Shown here in pieces: positions 21,595 to 33,424 of a stretch of DNA of 64,000 nt (its first letter is position 1; each line of letters starts with the position of its first letter). The notes under the pieces were generated by a model. That model had not been told where the DNA came from. It did no database searches and saw only the letters and a list, made by a program, of their open reading frames with translations. Both the position numbers and the translations under genes were made by a program. Source of the DNA: Pictodentalium vernedei (taxonomy: Eukaryota; Mollusca; Scaphopoda; Dentaliida; Dentaliidae). The stretch is taken from assembly GCA_031216915.1 (NCBI GenBank), contig CM062296.1, positions 147,485,340 through 147,549,339 on the forward strand. Reading direction: 5' to 3'.

Positions 21595-22221
21595 TTATAT
21601 AATTATATAATTTTTTACATTATTTAATAACATACTCAAAATCGGTATATTCTTAAATGGTGAATTCTCACCAAACAACAAATCCTTGCCGAGTCGCTCA
21701 ACGTTCCGTCCACTCTTCAGATAGAGACCGTTTCCACTCAAAGAGTTGCCACCTCTAACGGGTTCTGGATACAATCCTTCACCGCCGTCGTCTACGTGGA
21801 CGCGACACACGGCTCCTCCCTTCTTCAAAAACAGTCCGCTGCCACCCATTAATTTCTCAACTGCCGAACTCGCGAGTCCCGAGAGAGCTCCTGCGCCGAG
21901 AGTCTTTCCGAGAAAGGGTAATGCTTTTGCGGCAAAGGGTAATACTTTTGCGGCGATTCCTGCCAATAGTGGTAGGAAACCGCCTTTCATTCTCAAATTG
22001 TATCTCAATTGAGCGGGACTCAATCTCACCATCATCCCTCTTCCATCACGAATCACTTTCTCCATCCTTTTGATTTGACTTCTGGTCCAGGCGATCGAAT
22101 CCTGACTGCCACTCGTCAGATCTTCGTGAGTGAATTTGAATCTCACCACCTCGCCTCGAGTTGTTAACACTCTCTTAAGTTTCTTCCTCTGTCCTGCGGA
22201 TATGTTCACGTTTTTAACCAT
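21595..22221 (-). CDS. Basic/hydrophobic virion protein, pX/pVI-like
   Basis: Intact 208-residue frame. The N-terminus is basic (GQRKKLKRVL). The middle has a Met/Arg-rich segment and then an alternating Gly/Ala/Leu/Pro hydrophobic region (GGFLPLLAGIAAKVLPFAAK, about residues 80-99). The C-terminal half is Gly-rich with repeated G-L-Y/F-L-K motifs. This organisation is common in Polintons and resembles adenovirus minor core or membrane-lytic proteins (pX, pVI). GG pairs may be adenain-type cleavage sites. Role inferred: membrane-active or core virion component. Confidence 0.55.
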   Translation of the reverse strand: MVKNVNISAGQRKKLKRVLTTRGEVVRFKFTHEDLTSGSQDSIAWTRSQIKRMEKVIRDGRGMMVRLSPAQLRYNLRMKGGFLPLLAGIAAKVLPFAAKALPFLGKTLGAGALSGLASSAVEKLMGGSGLFLKKGGAVCRVHVDDGGEGLYPEPVRGGNSLSGNGLYLKSGRNVERLGKDLLFGENSPFKNIPILSMLLNNVKNYIII

Positions 22222-22345
22222 GTATTGTGTTATAATTCATTTTTTAAAATATATTTTGTTCAATTGTTTTTTTTTGTTTTAATGGTAATTATATATATTA
22301 AATAATTTTTGTAAATTAATATTGCGTTTATTTTATTTTATTTTC

Positions 22346-23133
22346 TTATTTATATATATACACAATATTTTTTTTGTTTTGCTTATATATTTCTCTTATG
22401 TGAAATCGTATCGTCACCCTTTCTCTGCGAAGATCTAACAGTTCACCATTTTGATCCATCAACGTGGTTTTGAGACTATACAACGTGTCTAAAATCACTG
22501 GTAGATAAACTAAATTTCGAGGTCGTTCCACGATCTTATAACCCGGCGACACGTTTGGAAAGAAGGAATAGATCGTTGGTTGAGCGCTACCATTCACGTA
22601 GCTTCCAGCAATCACATCCACGTTCACCAGAATGCTATTGACTGCGAGAATGTCGACCGTATTTTCAGATGCCGCGTGGCCTCGATAATCTTTCGATCGA
22701 ATCCCAGCATCTTGCCTATAGAATCGTCCATGTTGAAATCCACTCGAAAATTATTTTCCAAATCCAACATCGTCTGTAAGGTATTAGGGTTGGGAGTGAG
22801 TCTGATCTTGTTGCTTCCCTTTCCATCCGTCTTCATTCGCGTCTGAACGTAATTGTTCAAATCGTCTATGTCATAACTGCCTTTGGGAATTCGAATCTCC
22901 AACCAATCCACTCCGTCGGAACACTTGAACGAGTTATTCTTTTCGGTGACGTTGGGAAAGAAATAATAAGTCTCCAGATTCACCAACGCCATCTCGTATC
23001 TTTTCTCTCTATTCAATTCGATGGAAGGTTCGAATTTCGTCGCGAATCGAGTCGAATCGCCACTCACCACGATTTGAATGGATTGTTTTTTTTTCTCGGC
23101 AATCTGTTCTAACAATTCTCCTTGTTCGAACAT
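22346..23133 (-). pseudogene. Penton-like minor capsid protein, one frameshift
   Basis: Two overlapping frames (23133-22624 and 22627-22346) together cover one gene of about 262 codons; the shift is near 22660. The first part contains LNREKRYEMALVNLETYYFF and acidic/aromatic beta-strand-like blocks. The second ends with a conserved YLPVILDTLYSLKTTLMDQN-type block and basic C-terminus. This is the smaller of the two conserved capsid-type proteins of Polinton 1, compatible with a single jelly-roll penton. Assignment is by motif memory and context (next to the ATPase). Confidence 0.6.
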
Positions 23134-23187
23134 TATATTTTAATTTTTTTATTTTATTTTTTCAAAACAAAATTATTTAATGATTTA

Positions 23188-24012
23188 TTATTTTCTAATT
23201 TTATTTTCGCTCTCTGTCTTATTATCATCAGAAATATAAAACTTGTCGAACCCGCACTGATATTTTCCGCGATTAAATTCGCTAGTCAAATCGATCACGA
23301 CGAAATTGTAAAGTCCTCCATCCCAAACCCTCTTCCAGAATCTCCTGAATTCCACCACGCTCATGTCGTTTGCGACGTGATCGCCGTAGATGTGATTGAG
23401 ATTCTTCAGATCCTGGCGAAAGAGACACGGTAAATTAGCGTTCTCCCTTATCGTCTGTCTGGGCAATCGAAAATAATTCTGCGACAGGTAGAAACAGTCC
23501 ACGTTGCTGTGACGACCCCTAACGTAATACGATTCGCATCGGTTCTGTCTCTCCAAAAGCAGATCGTCGAAAATCATGAGATTCTTATCTTCCGATTTCA
23601 ATTCTCTAGGATCTGGAACGTCGCTAGCGTTCTCATAAAATCGACACTCGACGTTCGAAGACGCATTTCTCTTCAGCAATTCCATCGCCGCACTGTCCAA
23701 AATGGTCGAAAGAGAAGCTTCACTTTTGTCGAATTCCTCCCTACTGTCAAAGATTCTGGCTATGACGTCCTTGGGCAATCTACGATCCATGCACTCTCGA
23801 AGCAATCTGTATTCGGGTTGATACAAGCTCTTGCCAAACACGAGCAATATGTCGTAATCCAACCAGTCGGGTCACGACAACAGATTCATCAACAGATTGG
23901 TCTTTCCACACTTCGATTTTACCACTATCAAGCCTCTTATGCTTTTGGGAAAGAACTCGTTATTCGACCTCTTGGTCGCGGCGTCGTTCCAAGACATATC
24001 TTTAATGTTCAT
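23188..24012 (-). pseudogene. FtsK/HerA-type genome-packaging ATPase, one nonsense codon
   Basis: A single frame from ATG 24012 to the stop at 23188 (about 274 codons) is broken only by TGA at 23872-23874 (codon 47). The P-loop is recognisable as GLIVVKSKCGKTNLL (about residues 27-41), with Walker B as LMIFDDLLLE (about 141-150) and a following Q-N-Y sensor-like residue. Viral A32/FtsK-like ATPases pump DNA into the capsid. It lies between the penton-like gene and the glycine/alanine-rich 126-aa protein on the same strand. Confidence 0.8.
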
Positions 24013-24101
24013 CTTTGTTTATTTTTTTGTTATTTTAGATTTTTTCAAAACCTAATTTTTATGTTTTTTTCAAACTCAGTTTTATAAACATTATTATTTA
24101 T

Positions 24102-24482
24102 TTATATTACACTGTCGCGAGTTCTCTTCAATCCAGATCCACTCGTCATTTTGGCCAAATCTTGTATGGGTACCACAGCATCCTTAAAATCTTTCCAACT
24201 TTTCGGCAATCGCTCTAACGTAGCTCGCATCGCCGGCGGACTGATCAACTTGTCGATCAACGCGTCGTCTGCCCTCTTGCCAGCCACAAAAGCTATCCCA
24301 CCACTGGCTTCGGAAGCGGCTTTCTTACCAGCATCCAAAGCCGTCTTCTTACCGACCTCAAACGCGGTCGATGCGAGTTTTCTACCTGCATCGCTCGTGA
24401 ACGCTCGCATTATAGAATCGACGATGCCAGAACCGCCTTGAACGTAAGTTCTGACGTATCCCCTCTTCTTTATCACCAACAT
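24102..24482 (-). CDS. 126-aa Ala/Lys-rich small virion protein
   Basis: Intact frame. The N-terminus is basic (IKKRGYVRTYVQGGSGI), with a GGSG that could be a protease site. It is followed by an amphipathic Ala/Gly/Lys helix region and a Lys/Arg C-terminus (SGLKRTRDS). Composition suggests a DNA-condensing or membrane-interacting core protein. The TATA/GAGAGAG motif at 24596-24621 lies about 115 bp upstream. Not assignable to a named family with confidence. Confidence 0.5.
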   Translation of the reverse strand: MLVIKKRGYVRTYVQGGSGIVDSIMRAFTSDAGRKLASTAFEVGKKTALDAGKKAASEASGGIAFVAGKRADDALIDKLISPPAMRATLERLPKSWKDFKDAVVPIQDLAKMTSGSGLKRTRDSVI

Positions 24483-24618
24483 ATTTTATAATATATATTT
24501 TGTTTTTTTCACTGGTAAATCGTTTGTTGTTTAAATTACTTTTATTATTTTGTAGTGTAAAATTTACTCTTTTTTATTTTATATATTTTTGTTTGTTTCT
24601 CTCTCTACTTATTATATA

Positions 24619-25575
24619 TCAATCCTTCAATTCGTTCATCAGTCTTTTGTAATCGAGTTTATTCAAAACCTGCTGCCTCAACAATTCATCGCATATGCTG
24701 ACTATCTCATTATCTAATCCAGTGTTACCAGCGCGTCTACTTGCCATCAACAAACTCAATCTCAGAGACAGAGCGTCAGAATCGCTCGGAAGAAAAGTGG
24801 TTTTCACCCCTTTGCCAGTCACCGACTCGACGAACTTCTTGTTCATATCCCATATGGGTTTCACCACTTTCGTCCACTTGTAACCTCTGTTGGCTTTGGG
24901 TCTCGTCTCTCCGGCATCGTTATTTCTCTTCATGGCGTGGGTCTGAACCAGAATGTCGCCGTAATTGTCGAAATCCTGTTCCGTGTAATCTCCAGGCTTG
25001 TCGAAAAGGAGCAATTTGCGCAGTCCAGGAGTTAATTCGTACCTATTCGAACCAACGATTAAATTATCCTCATCCTCTTGCACTTCTGTGTCGCCCACAA
25101 AAGTTCTACCGTCAGAATCCTTATAAATTCCATACAACAGATCTCCCTTACCACCATCCTCGGACGACGCGACGCTATGAGTGGTGATAGTCGAAGCTGT
25201 CTCGTCGTTCTCACTCACGTCGGTTTCGATTCTTATGGGAACGTAATCTGGTGTAGATTGAAAGGAATACTGTTTTGTAAAACTACCGGCCAACGAACCC
25301 ATTCTCAAAGAACTCTCTTTTATGGGTCTCAATTCTTCAACTATCTCCTTCTTGCTTCGTTCCTGAACTTCCGTCACGGGTTTAAATATTTTTGTGGCTT
25401 CGCGTCTCAATTCCATCTCTCCAAGACGTCTGCTTCTGTCAGCCGATTGAATGCTCTTCTTGGCACGTTCATATTTGCTTAAAAGTTGATCTCTACGTTT
25501 AGAATCTGTGATGTGTAAAATAAATTTTTCGTTTTCTAAATTATTAATATTTCCTTTAGAGTATGCTAACTTGAG
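24619..25575 (-). CDS. DUF8207-like conserved Polinton protein, start unclear
   Basis: The C-terminal 265 residues from Met 25416 are open, and the same frame stays open upstream to about 25575, where TAA precedes it. Either the start codon is lost or a spliced leader supplies it. The N-terminal part is a charged coiled-coil-like helix with many Lys/Arg/Glu. The middle is acidic. The C-terminal domain (about 130-265) contains LTPGLRKLLLFDKPGDYTEQ and a GYKWTKVVKPIW block characteristic of the DUF8207 family found in invertebrate Polintons. Function unknown; structural or scaffold role plausible. Confidence 0.6.
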   Translation of the reverse strand, partial: LKLAYSKGNINNLENEKFILHITDSKRRDQLLSKYERAKKSIQSADRSRRLGEMELRREATKIFKPVTEVQERSKKEIVEELRPIKESSLRMGSLAGSFTKQYSFQSTPDYVPIRIETDVSENDETASTITTHSVASSEDGGKGDLLYGIYKDSDGRTFVGDTEVQEDEDNLIVGSNRYELTPGLRKLLLFDKPGDYTEQDFDNYGDILVQTHAMKRNNDAGETRPKANRGYKWTKVVKPIWDMNKKFVESVTGKGVKTTFLPSDSDALSLRLSLLMASRRAGNTGLDNEIVSICDELLRQQVLNKLDYKRLMNELKD

Positions 25576-25579
25576 TTAT

Positions 25580-26408
25580 TTTATTATTTTCAAAATCAAA
25601 TGTATAATTATTTTTATGTTTTATGTTTTAAGTAAATAAAAATCTTCTGTCTTTAATATAATAACTAAAACCAGTTGAGGAAAAACATTTTACAAGATAA
25701 ACCTCTATAAATGCGTTTGCCTTGAACGCGTTAAATATCGCACCACCGATTATTCACTCAGTGACGAACTGGAAAACTTTGAAAAGTTTGAAAGTTTTAG
25801 CACATAAGAAACCGGTTTCTGATTTAACGCGTTTGAGAATAATTACATCCGTTAAATGGAGAACTTTCAAAAAGTTTGAAAGATTTAGTGTATAAGAAAC
25901 CGGTTTCTGATTTAACGTGTTTGAGAATAATTATATCCGTTAAAAGGGTTCATTCATATCTCCGAACATTATAACAAGTAAATTAAAATTCAATTATCTC
26001 TTAAAATTGAGTGGAAACGCGCTTTTATCGTCTATTATTAAAAACGAAAATACCTTTAAATCACACCGGAAGAAAACATGAGTGTCTATTATGATACAAT
26101 TTTATCGGACTCGATTTTATAGTCGACTCTATTGAACGAAAACCTTTCATTCACTCTGAAACAAAACATGAGTGTCTATAATACAATTATCTCTTAAAAT
26201 TCATCTAAGTGAAAAAGGTTTTATAGTGGAATTTTTATTTGAATGAAACAATTCTACGAACTGTTTTATTTGAATGAAACAATTCTACGAACTGTTTCAT
26301 TTAAAATTTATCTTACAAATTTCACTGTGACAAAACGCGAACAGATGATTTCCATCAATTCTAATTAAGCTATTTATTTACACTGAGTGCAAAATTGAAA
26401 AACTCCTC
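25580..26408. other. Non-coding right arm of Polinton 1 with short repeats
   Basis: No gene. A ~100-bp unit containing AAGAAACCGGTTTCTGATTTA (25807 and about 25890) is duplicated, each copy with an internal AACCGGTT palindrome. A 29-bp unit GAATGAAACAATTCTACGAACT (about 26242-26300) is also duplicated. Confidence 0.6.
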
Positions 26409-27142
26409 AAAACCGATTATATCACTATTCGGCCCACAAAACTCGCGAGGTGAATCGACAAATAGGGTTTTCGCCGATCGGATCTCACCCTGGACCGTCC
26501 CAAACGCGATCGCGAACGTGGTGGTCCAGAACCCGCAAACCACCTTTTTACCATATACCGGAGGCCCAAATCGGTCTTAAAACAAAATTTTAAAAATCCT
26601 CGATGAGTAACTGTCTTTACGTTCACTTTTCACCGCTGGCCAACGTCGAAAAAACGTTTTGAGGTCGATTTTTCCTGGTCTAGAATCCGCAAATGGGTTT
26701 TTGCTGATCGGATCGCACTTTTACCGTTCGAACACCCGTTGGCGAACGTAGGTGGTCCAGAATCCGCAAACCGCTTTTTGATGCTGGTCCGGAATCCGCA
26801 AAACGTTTTTTGCTCGCGTTCACCAACGATGGATCGATGGTCTGATCCGCGATGGGAACGTAGAGAAAAAATTTTAATGTACATTTTCTTAAAAATTTCG
26901 TACATTTTTCACTTTTTGAGCGACGTGTCGAATCTATGCGTTCGCCAACGGGTGTTTGAACGTGAAAAGTGCGATCTGTGAGCCTCAAAACAATTGCGGA
27001 TTCTGGATCCCCATGAAAAATCGACATTTTTGTACATATGTACACGATTTAACACTGAATCCCTATGGCGGTACACGTACATGCACGTGTACTTGTACAG
27101 TACATGTACAAAGTGGTCTGGAATCCGCACTTATTACCTACT
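26409..27142 (-). repeat. Polinton 1 right terminal inverted repeat
   Basis: Reverse complement of 10357-11090, the same 734-bp length. It ends ...CCGCACTTATTACCTACT and is followed directly by CATGTT (27143-27148), the target duplication. Confidence 0.9.
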
Positions 27143-27148
27143 CATGTT

Positions 27149-27294
27149 TACTCTCAAAAACATGGGCGTGGCCAAAATTTTGAAAGTAGTTCACGCTTAT
27201 ATCTCAAACATGGTATGGCGTATGGACCGGGACCAACACCAATTGAGTAGACACTCAGTGGAAGTCCAAAATATGGGTCATGGTCACTAGGGTC
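27149..27294 (+). repeat. ~230-bp satellite, block 2 (between insertions)
   Basis: Continues the monomer cut by the Polinton (ACTCTCAAAAACATGGGCGTGG) through ATGGTATGGCGTATGGACC and stops within the AAGGTCACTGAGGTC region, where the non-LTR element starts. Confidence 0.8.
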
Positions 27295-29956
27295 TTCGCA
27301 GAATGCAACATTATTCCAGCCAGTTTGGATCAACCACCTCGCAAAATACCACAGTACAAAAAAGCAGACTGGGGTTCATTTCGAGATGATTTGCTATCTT
27401 TACACACCGATCTAGTCGATCAAGATAGAGACCCGAATAAAAGGTGGGAATCATTCCATCACACCATTACCGATGGCATCTCCAAGTACATCCCGCACAA
27501 AACCCTCAATAAAAAGACTAAATTACCATGGGTCAATTTCGAACTCAAACCCCTATTAAAAAAACAGGAACGCCTGTATAAAATAAAGAAGAAAAACGCA
27601 GACGAAAAATCAATACTAGATTATAAAAACATAAAAAGGCTAGTCCAAAAACGCATGAGACAAGCACACTGGAACTATGTTGAAAACTTATTTAATGATT
27701 CGGAAAGTCAGAACACAGATAACACTCTGAGTAAACAAGAAAATGACAACCTATGTGAAAAGCACCAGAAGAACAAACGCTTCTGGACCTTTATTAAACA
27801 TAAGAAAAAAGATTACACAGGAGTCTCGTCTCTTAAAGTAAATGGAATCCTACATGAAAATCCACAAGATAAAGCAATCATCCTAAATGACCAATTCCAC
27901 TCTGCATTCTCTGCAAATATTACAATATCAAATGAGCAGTTTGAAACATCAGACTACATGTCACAACCTGCAAACTATTCAACCATGCCATTACTAAACA
28001 TAACTACTCCCGGGATCCAAAAGCTACTTAACCAACAAAAACCACACAAAGCCCCAGGGCCAGACAATATCCCACCAATCATCCTAAAAACACTTTCTCA
28101 TGAAATAGCCCCCATCCTCAACATGATCTTCCAGAAAAGCCTTGAAACGGGCAATGTACCATCAGACTGGAAAAGGGCTCTAGTTACGTCTGTCTTTAAA
28201 AAGGGCTCTCGCTCATCACCAGGAAACTATAGACCAATATCGTTGATATGTATCTGTTGTAAAATCTTTGAACACATAATTACAAGTGCCCTCATGAAAC
28301 ATGGCGAAACAAATAATATCTTTTACCGCCTTCAACATGGCTTTAGAAAAGCCAGATCCTGTGAAATCCAACTACTCGATTTTGTTGATGATCTTACAGA
28401 AAACATAAAAAAACAAAGTTCAAACTGATGTCATCGTTATGGACTTTGCTAAAGCATTTGTCAAAGTAAATCACAGTCTGCTTATACACAAACGCAGATA
28501 TTACGGGATCCATGAAAAGATCTGTGACTGGATCCAAAATTGGCTGAGTAATAGAACACAATCAGTTGTTGTGCAAGGGCAAACTTCTGACCCCATTCCA
28601 GTAGAATCAGGTGTTCCACAAGGGGCGGTCCTTGGCCCATGTCTCTTCCTGTACTACATAAACGACCTTCCGGACAAAATAAAATCAACAGTCCGCCTCT
28701 TTGCAGATGACACACTTGCATATACCACCATAAACAAACCATCTTCAAAAATACAGCTCGAAAATAACCTGCAAGAAATGGGGAGATAGGAAACAAAGTG
28801 GCTGATGTAATTCCATCCTTACAAGTGTAACATCCTCTCAGTAACAAACAAGAAATACAAGCAAATAAATACATATACACTACACGATCATATACTCAGC
28901 CATATGGACACCATCAAATACCTCGGCCTAACAATAAATTCTGATCTAAACAAGGACATACATATAAATAATATCTACAATAAAGCCAACAAAACTATTG
29001 GCTTCCTTAGGAGGAACTTAAATATTGCCTCTCTTGAAATCAAAGAACAAGCATATAAAGCCCTAGTTAGACCATTGGTCGAATATGCTAGTACAGTGTG
29101 GGACCCCCACACAAAAAGTGAGATAAATAAAATTGAAAAAATTCAAAGGCGTGTAGCAAGATATGTGACAAACCGACATCACAACAGATCAAGTGTCTCA
29201 GACATGATAGCTAGCCTAAACTGGAAAACACTTGAAGAAAGACGTAAAGATTCTAGACTTCAAATGCTTCATAAAATTGTACACAATGCAGTAGCAATTG
29301 ATCATAAATCTAGACTAAACAAGCCACGTCGTACCACCCGCCATTCCCCTCACAACGCTTTTTGTGTGCTTGAGTCTCCCATTGATGTACGTAAATGGTC
29401 CTTCTTTCCACGCACAATACAGGACTGGAACAATCTTTCACAAAAAACTGCCACCTTAGAAAATTATAATAAATTCAAAGAAGCTCTAGAAACTAACCTA
29501 AATAAGGACGAAACAGGAAACAGTAGTGGTGACATGCCAGAGGACTTCCCGGGTGTAAATTGCAGCCCTTCGTCACTAAAAGCCTAATAGATATACATAT
29601 GTGCATATAGACATGGAAGTTGTAAAAAGTCGCAAAACATTTTTTATCTAAAACAGTATAATTGGAGCAGTCAGTGGAGCATCATCTCCGCTATACTGCC
29701 CCACTGAACACAACTAAAAAGTATATAGATATAACCGACAAACGATAAAACAATCTAACAGTTACCATCATACTATAAACCTCCTGCAGTCTCAGCAAAT
29801 GCAAACCGCCCTCATAATTGACTGCCATTGGAAAATAACTATGAAACAAAATCTATAAACCTCCACGAGGGCAAAGCCGTGTGCACCCCGGGAAACCAAA
29901 CCAGCAGAATCATCAACCAGTTGATGGAGGCTGGTCCTAAAAAGAAGAAGAAGAAG
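27295..29956 (+). mobile_element. 5'-truncated non-LTR retrotransposon (Jockey/CR1-like)
   Basis: It begins abruptly inside ORF2, after where the endonuclease would be, and ends in a short GAA repeat (about 29942-29956) before satellite sequence resumes. Truncation at the 5' end and a simple-repeat tail are hallmarks of target-primed reverse transcription. Clade is inferred from the RT motifs only. Confidence 0.8.
27298..29587 (+). pseudogene. Non-LTR reverse transcriptase (ORF2 remnant)
   Basis: The frame is open to 28428, shifted by one base near 28410, then continues at 28439-28789. Two in-frame stops follow (TAG 28787-28789 and TAA about 28806-28808) before it reopens to 29587. RT landmarks in order are HKAPGPDNIPPIILK, NYRPISLICICCKIFEHII, LQHGFRKARSC, SGVPQGAVLGP and the catalytic LFADDTLAY (F-A-D-D box). 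The C-terminal part has the YLGLTI and AYKALVRPLVEYASTVWDPH motifs typical of Jockey/CR1-type ORF2 tails. There is no endonuclease domain, owing to 5' truncation. Dead copy. Confidence 0.85.
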
Positions 29957-30770
29957 GTCCCACAGGGATGAGTAAGGGATTTTTCAGAATTGCTGGAAAT
30001 CACATTTTTAGAATGCATTTTTACATTCGAAAACATGGGTATGGCCGAAAATTTGAAAGTGGGTCACACTCATATCTCACGCATGGTTTGACGTATGGGC
30101 CTGAGATGAACACAAAAACTCAATGGGCCAAGGTCACTGAAGCCACTCAGCTCGTCATTGAATGCATTTTCCGAATTTCTGGAAAGCACAGGTTAGACCT
30201 CTTAATGCATTGTCGAAGTTCATGCATGCAATTTTTACACTTAGAAAGTAGGGCGTGGCAAAACATTTTGAAAGTCACCCACGCTCATATCGCAAGCATG
30301 TTTTGGCGTATGGACCACCTGGGAACCACACTAAATGAGTTGATATTCAATGGAGGCTCACAATTTGAGTCAATGTTACTGAGGTAACTCAGGGGTCATT
30401 GAGTGCATTTTTCTGATTTGCTGGAAATCATATTTTATGACGCACCCCCCCCCCCCCCAATTCATTGTCTCAGTTGTATGTATTTTTATTCTCAAAAATT
30501 GTTGTTGGGGACTAGTTTTGAAAAGTGGTCACACTCATATCTCAAGCATGATATGTCATATGGATCTGACACCAACACTACATGGGTCGAAACATTTTGG
30601 AAGTTAATAATCTGGGTTCACATCACTGGGTTCACACAGGTTTCATTAAGTTCAGTTTTCAGAATCTTTTGAAATTGCATTTCATAACCCCTATGCAATT
30701 CTGAAGTTCATGCTTGCATTTCTTCTCTCAAAAAGGGGGTAGAGTAAAAAGATATTTATTGCTGATTCCT
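29957..30770 (+). repeat. ~230-bp satellite, block 3
   Basis: Resumes with GGATTTTTCAGAATTGCTGG and carries several diverged monomers (ATGGTTTGACGTATGGGCC near 30083, further copies near 30300 and 30545), including a C-homopolymer at about 30446-30459. Confidence 0.8.
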
Positions 30771-33165
30771 TTATAGGACACATATAATGCTAAGCACAGA
30801 CGTTATTATCCGGTTTCTTGGAAAAAAATATCTGAATCCTGCTTGGAAATCTTTAAACACTGGTTACGAAAACCTATTTAATGAATTATTTAAGGATATT
30901 TTACACTTGAAAATAAGTTTCCATAAATTGTTTTTTTTTATATAATTTAGTTCTGATGCTTTCAGCATTTTCTTACAGAGTTGAATTTACTGGTTGCAGT
31001 AAATTTTGTTTCTCTAGTATTCCAATACATTCATAGAAGGCATGCTTTGGTGATGCTGTTGGAGTGTTTCTGTCACTGTCCGCACGATAACTCTAATTCA
31101 AACTACCCTCTTTCCACAATTTGTTGTTTGTGGTAGGTAGTTAACAGAACTCGACCATCTATATTTTTCAGGCAATAGGATGTGTCTTTATAGGTCACAA
31201 GATGTTCACTCCATCCATCCTCACTGGCAATTGTAATATTTGAAACAATAGCCATTATTTATAAGAGAAGATAATCTCCTGCAAACAGAGTGGATATTGA
31301 GTAAAGTGAAACTGTCCTATTTAATAACATTATCTGTTTATTTAATCTCATCTTAGAAATTCACTCACAAACCAAGTTATAAGAAGAACGGTTGAAGAAC
31401 CCATCACTTTTCAAAGCATTTTTAATATATTTTTTCCATTCATATTTCACGATCGCAGGATTTAGGAAGTAATGAGTGGCTTTAAACACTTTTCCCATTA
31501 TAATTTATTGATGTGGAATAATTAAATGGCGTTTTTTAACCCACACTATACTTCAATGTGAGTCCAAGAGCTTCCATTTAACTGCTGGTGGTACTACCTT
31601 TTGTATTATAACCATCTGACAATGGACTTATTTTATAACCCACACTACTCTCCCACCCGAAAATGTCTCTCCCAGAACGAGTGCATCCTTCACCGATAAA
31701 GCTAGAGCATTAGCAGGCAAACTCACTGAACCCATTCAAATCACTTGAAAAAGCTCAGGTAGTGACACTCAAAATCCACAACAAAAGTATACAGTGTGGT
31801 AACAAGACACTTGTAGTGGACACGGCTGGGCTGAAAGTACCTGATGCATACGTATCTGTTCACCGCGCTCCCCTGAATAGATGCCAGCAAAGTCGTTGCT
31901 GGGTGCAGCTCATAGTTTCACCCTGCCACAACCGACTCATCAACAAAACTACCATACCACATCAACTCGCGTAAATACCGGCAACGCCAATGCAACACAT
32001 CTACCGGTACACTCATGGAGTCATCCAGATTAATATTGGCGAGCCGCATAACTATCTGCATCGCGGTCCCTTATGGCAGATATGGGCATCGTCGTTACGG
32101 GGAACCACGCACTGCTTGACCCTGCACCAACTCAGCGAAACACTAAAAACTACCCCAACGAACTGCGAAGGTGCAGTTAACCCACAAACACACACTGAGT
32201 ATCTCAACTCTTTTTCTGAGGGAGGGAGAATTTCAAACACGGCATCCTAACCTCACTGAATCATTGGTGGACGACACCCCCCACCCCTGCCTTCACAAAA
32301 ATTCTACAAGAGTTTTCTGTTATCCTATTTTTTCTAACCGTTAAGGATTTTCATACCAGGGCCACGCACCAGCTGGCGTTACGGCTGGGATTTTTTTTCC
32401 CGGTCTGACCAGACTAACCCCCTGTGGCTTGTCTCCCTACGCACGACCTAAACCAACAGACCTCCAGGTAATACTGGGGCGTCTAACCTTTGACATTTAT
32501 GACCCTCTCGAGAGCTGGATGCGTGCTTTCGATGGCTGCGGGCTCGATCGAGGCGGAGACAGACTATATTTGTCTTGGAAGGCTTGATGTGGAACACAGC
32601 TACAGCGAATCGTCCCCTGAGTTCCAATGCGCCTACTGAAACACAGAACACACTGGAACTCAGGGAACGAAATGATAGACTGTACTTACATGAAGAACAA
32701 CAAGGACTACACCTAGAACCATCTCCATCTTTAACTTCCGGTCACAGACTAAACTTAGACATAAAGAAACTTCAGATGAAGTGGATCTTCTCAACGAATC
32801 ATAATTAGATAATGTGCCGACTTTACATGCCTGAAGAACAGACTAGATCCGACTTCTATAGCTGATGGGGTGGCGAGCTGGGTCCTGGTGGCTTTCTGGC
32901 TCCTCTTTTTGCTTTTCCTCCTGTGCGGTTGCTGGATGTAGAAAGTACCATTGTACTGCTAAAGGGGCCGTAGTTAGTTAGCTTACCTCACACTGCCCCT
33001 TTGCGTTAAAACCTTCGGTTTACTTTTGTACGCTTTCAATCAAACTGCCACTCTGAACACAAAAAAGCATTCTTGAGATCCCACCATATTCTTATTTCCA
33101 GTGTGCCTTGTTTAGGACCTAAGATACCAGGCATTTTTAAGACCTTTTAAATGTGCCAGGCGGAA
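30771..33165. other. No supported gene; possible old element remnant
   Basis: 31660-32950 is less AT-rich than its surroundings. It holds several medium open frames on the plus strand (31762-31974, 31990-32250, 32575-32808). A short frame at 32813-32941 ends in a strongly hydrophobic run (VLVAFWLLFLLFLLCGC) followed by a stop. That pattern could be the membrane anchor of a decayed envelope-like gene, but no domain is recognisable and nothing can be claimed. Confidence 0.3.
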
Positions 33166-33420
33166 GCGTGGTGGCTCAATCGTTACGGCATTTGACCTCA
33201 AACCGAAAGATCCTGCCTCATGTACTAAGGCGTACTGCACGTCGGTGGTGCACTTATCTTCAACTGATGCTTACATTGCATGTGCTCAGTTAGTACATTG
33301 GGGAATCGGACGGCTGCTCACCGCTACTCCGTGGTTCTTCGTGGGTACTGCGGCCTCCATCACCCATAAAATGGTATGACACAAGGTGGCCATGGCTGTT
33401 AAAAGTGTTACTAAACCACA
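33166..33420 (+). mobile_element. SINE, third copy (plus strand, diverged)
   Basis: The head GCGTGGTGGCTCAATCGTTACGG, then TTTGACCTCAAACCGAAAG, the body ACTAAGGCGTACTGCACGTC and the 3' block CCGTGGTTCTTCGTGGGTAC match the SINE at 3872-4233 in order. It lacks that copy's second head. Confidence 0.6.
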
Positions 33421-33424
33421 ATAT

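Larger units (their letters stand above)
10357..27142. mobile_element. Polinton/Maverick element 1, complete ends
   Basis: This 16,786-bp element has 734-bp inverted repeats (10357-11090 and 26409-27142). Its termini are AGTAGGTAATAAGTGCGG and the complement, and a perfect 6-bp duplication CATGTT flanks it at 10351-10356 and 27143-27148. Six-bp duplications and 5'-AG ends are diagnostic for Polintons. Inside are integrase, protein-primed type B polymerase, adenain-like protease, FtsK/HerA-type ATPase, capsid genes and a fibre-like gene, the set expected for a virus-like transposon (adintovirus-like). Genes are arranged as converging and diverging blocks. Most carry stops or frameshifts, so the copy is dead. 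It is inserted in a 230-bp satellite. Confidence 0.93.

Noticed and set aside
11206..24012. Reassigned stop codons in Polinton 1 (several genes broken only by TGA or TAA)
   Set aside because: Frameshifts and an internal polymerase deletion occur in the same element, and intact genes use ordinary stops, so simple decay explains it.
31762..32808. Medium ORFs that might be a decayed gene or Env
   Set aside because: No domain or homology-like motif except one hydrophobic stretch in a different frame. Left as unassigned.
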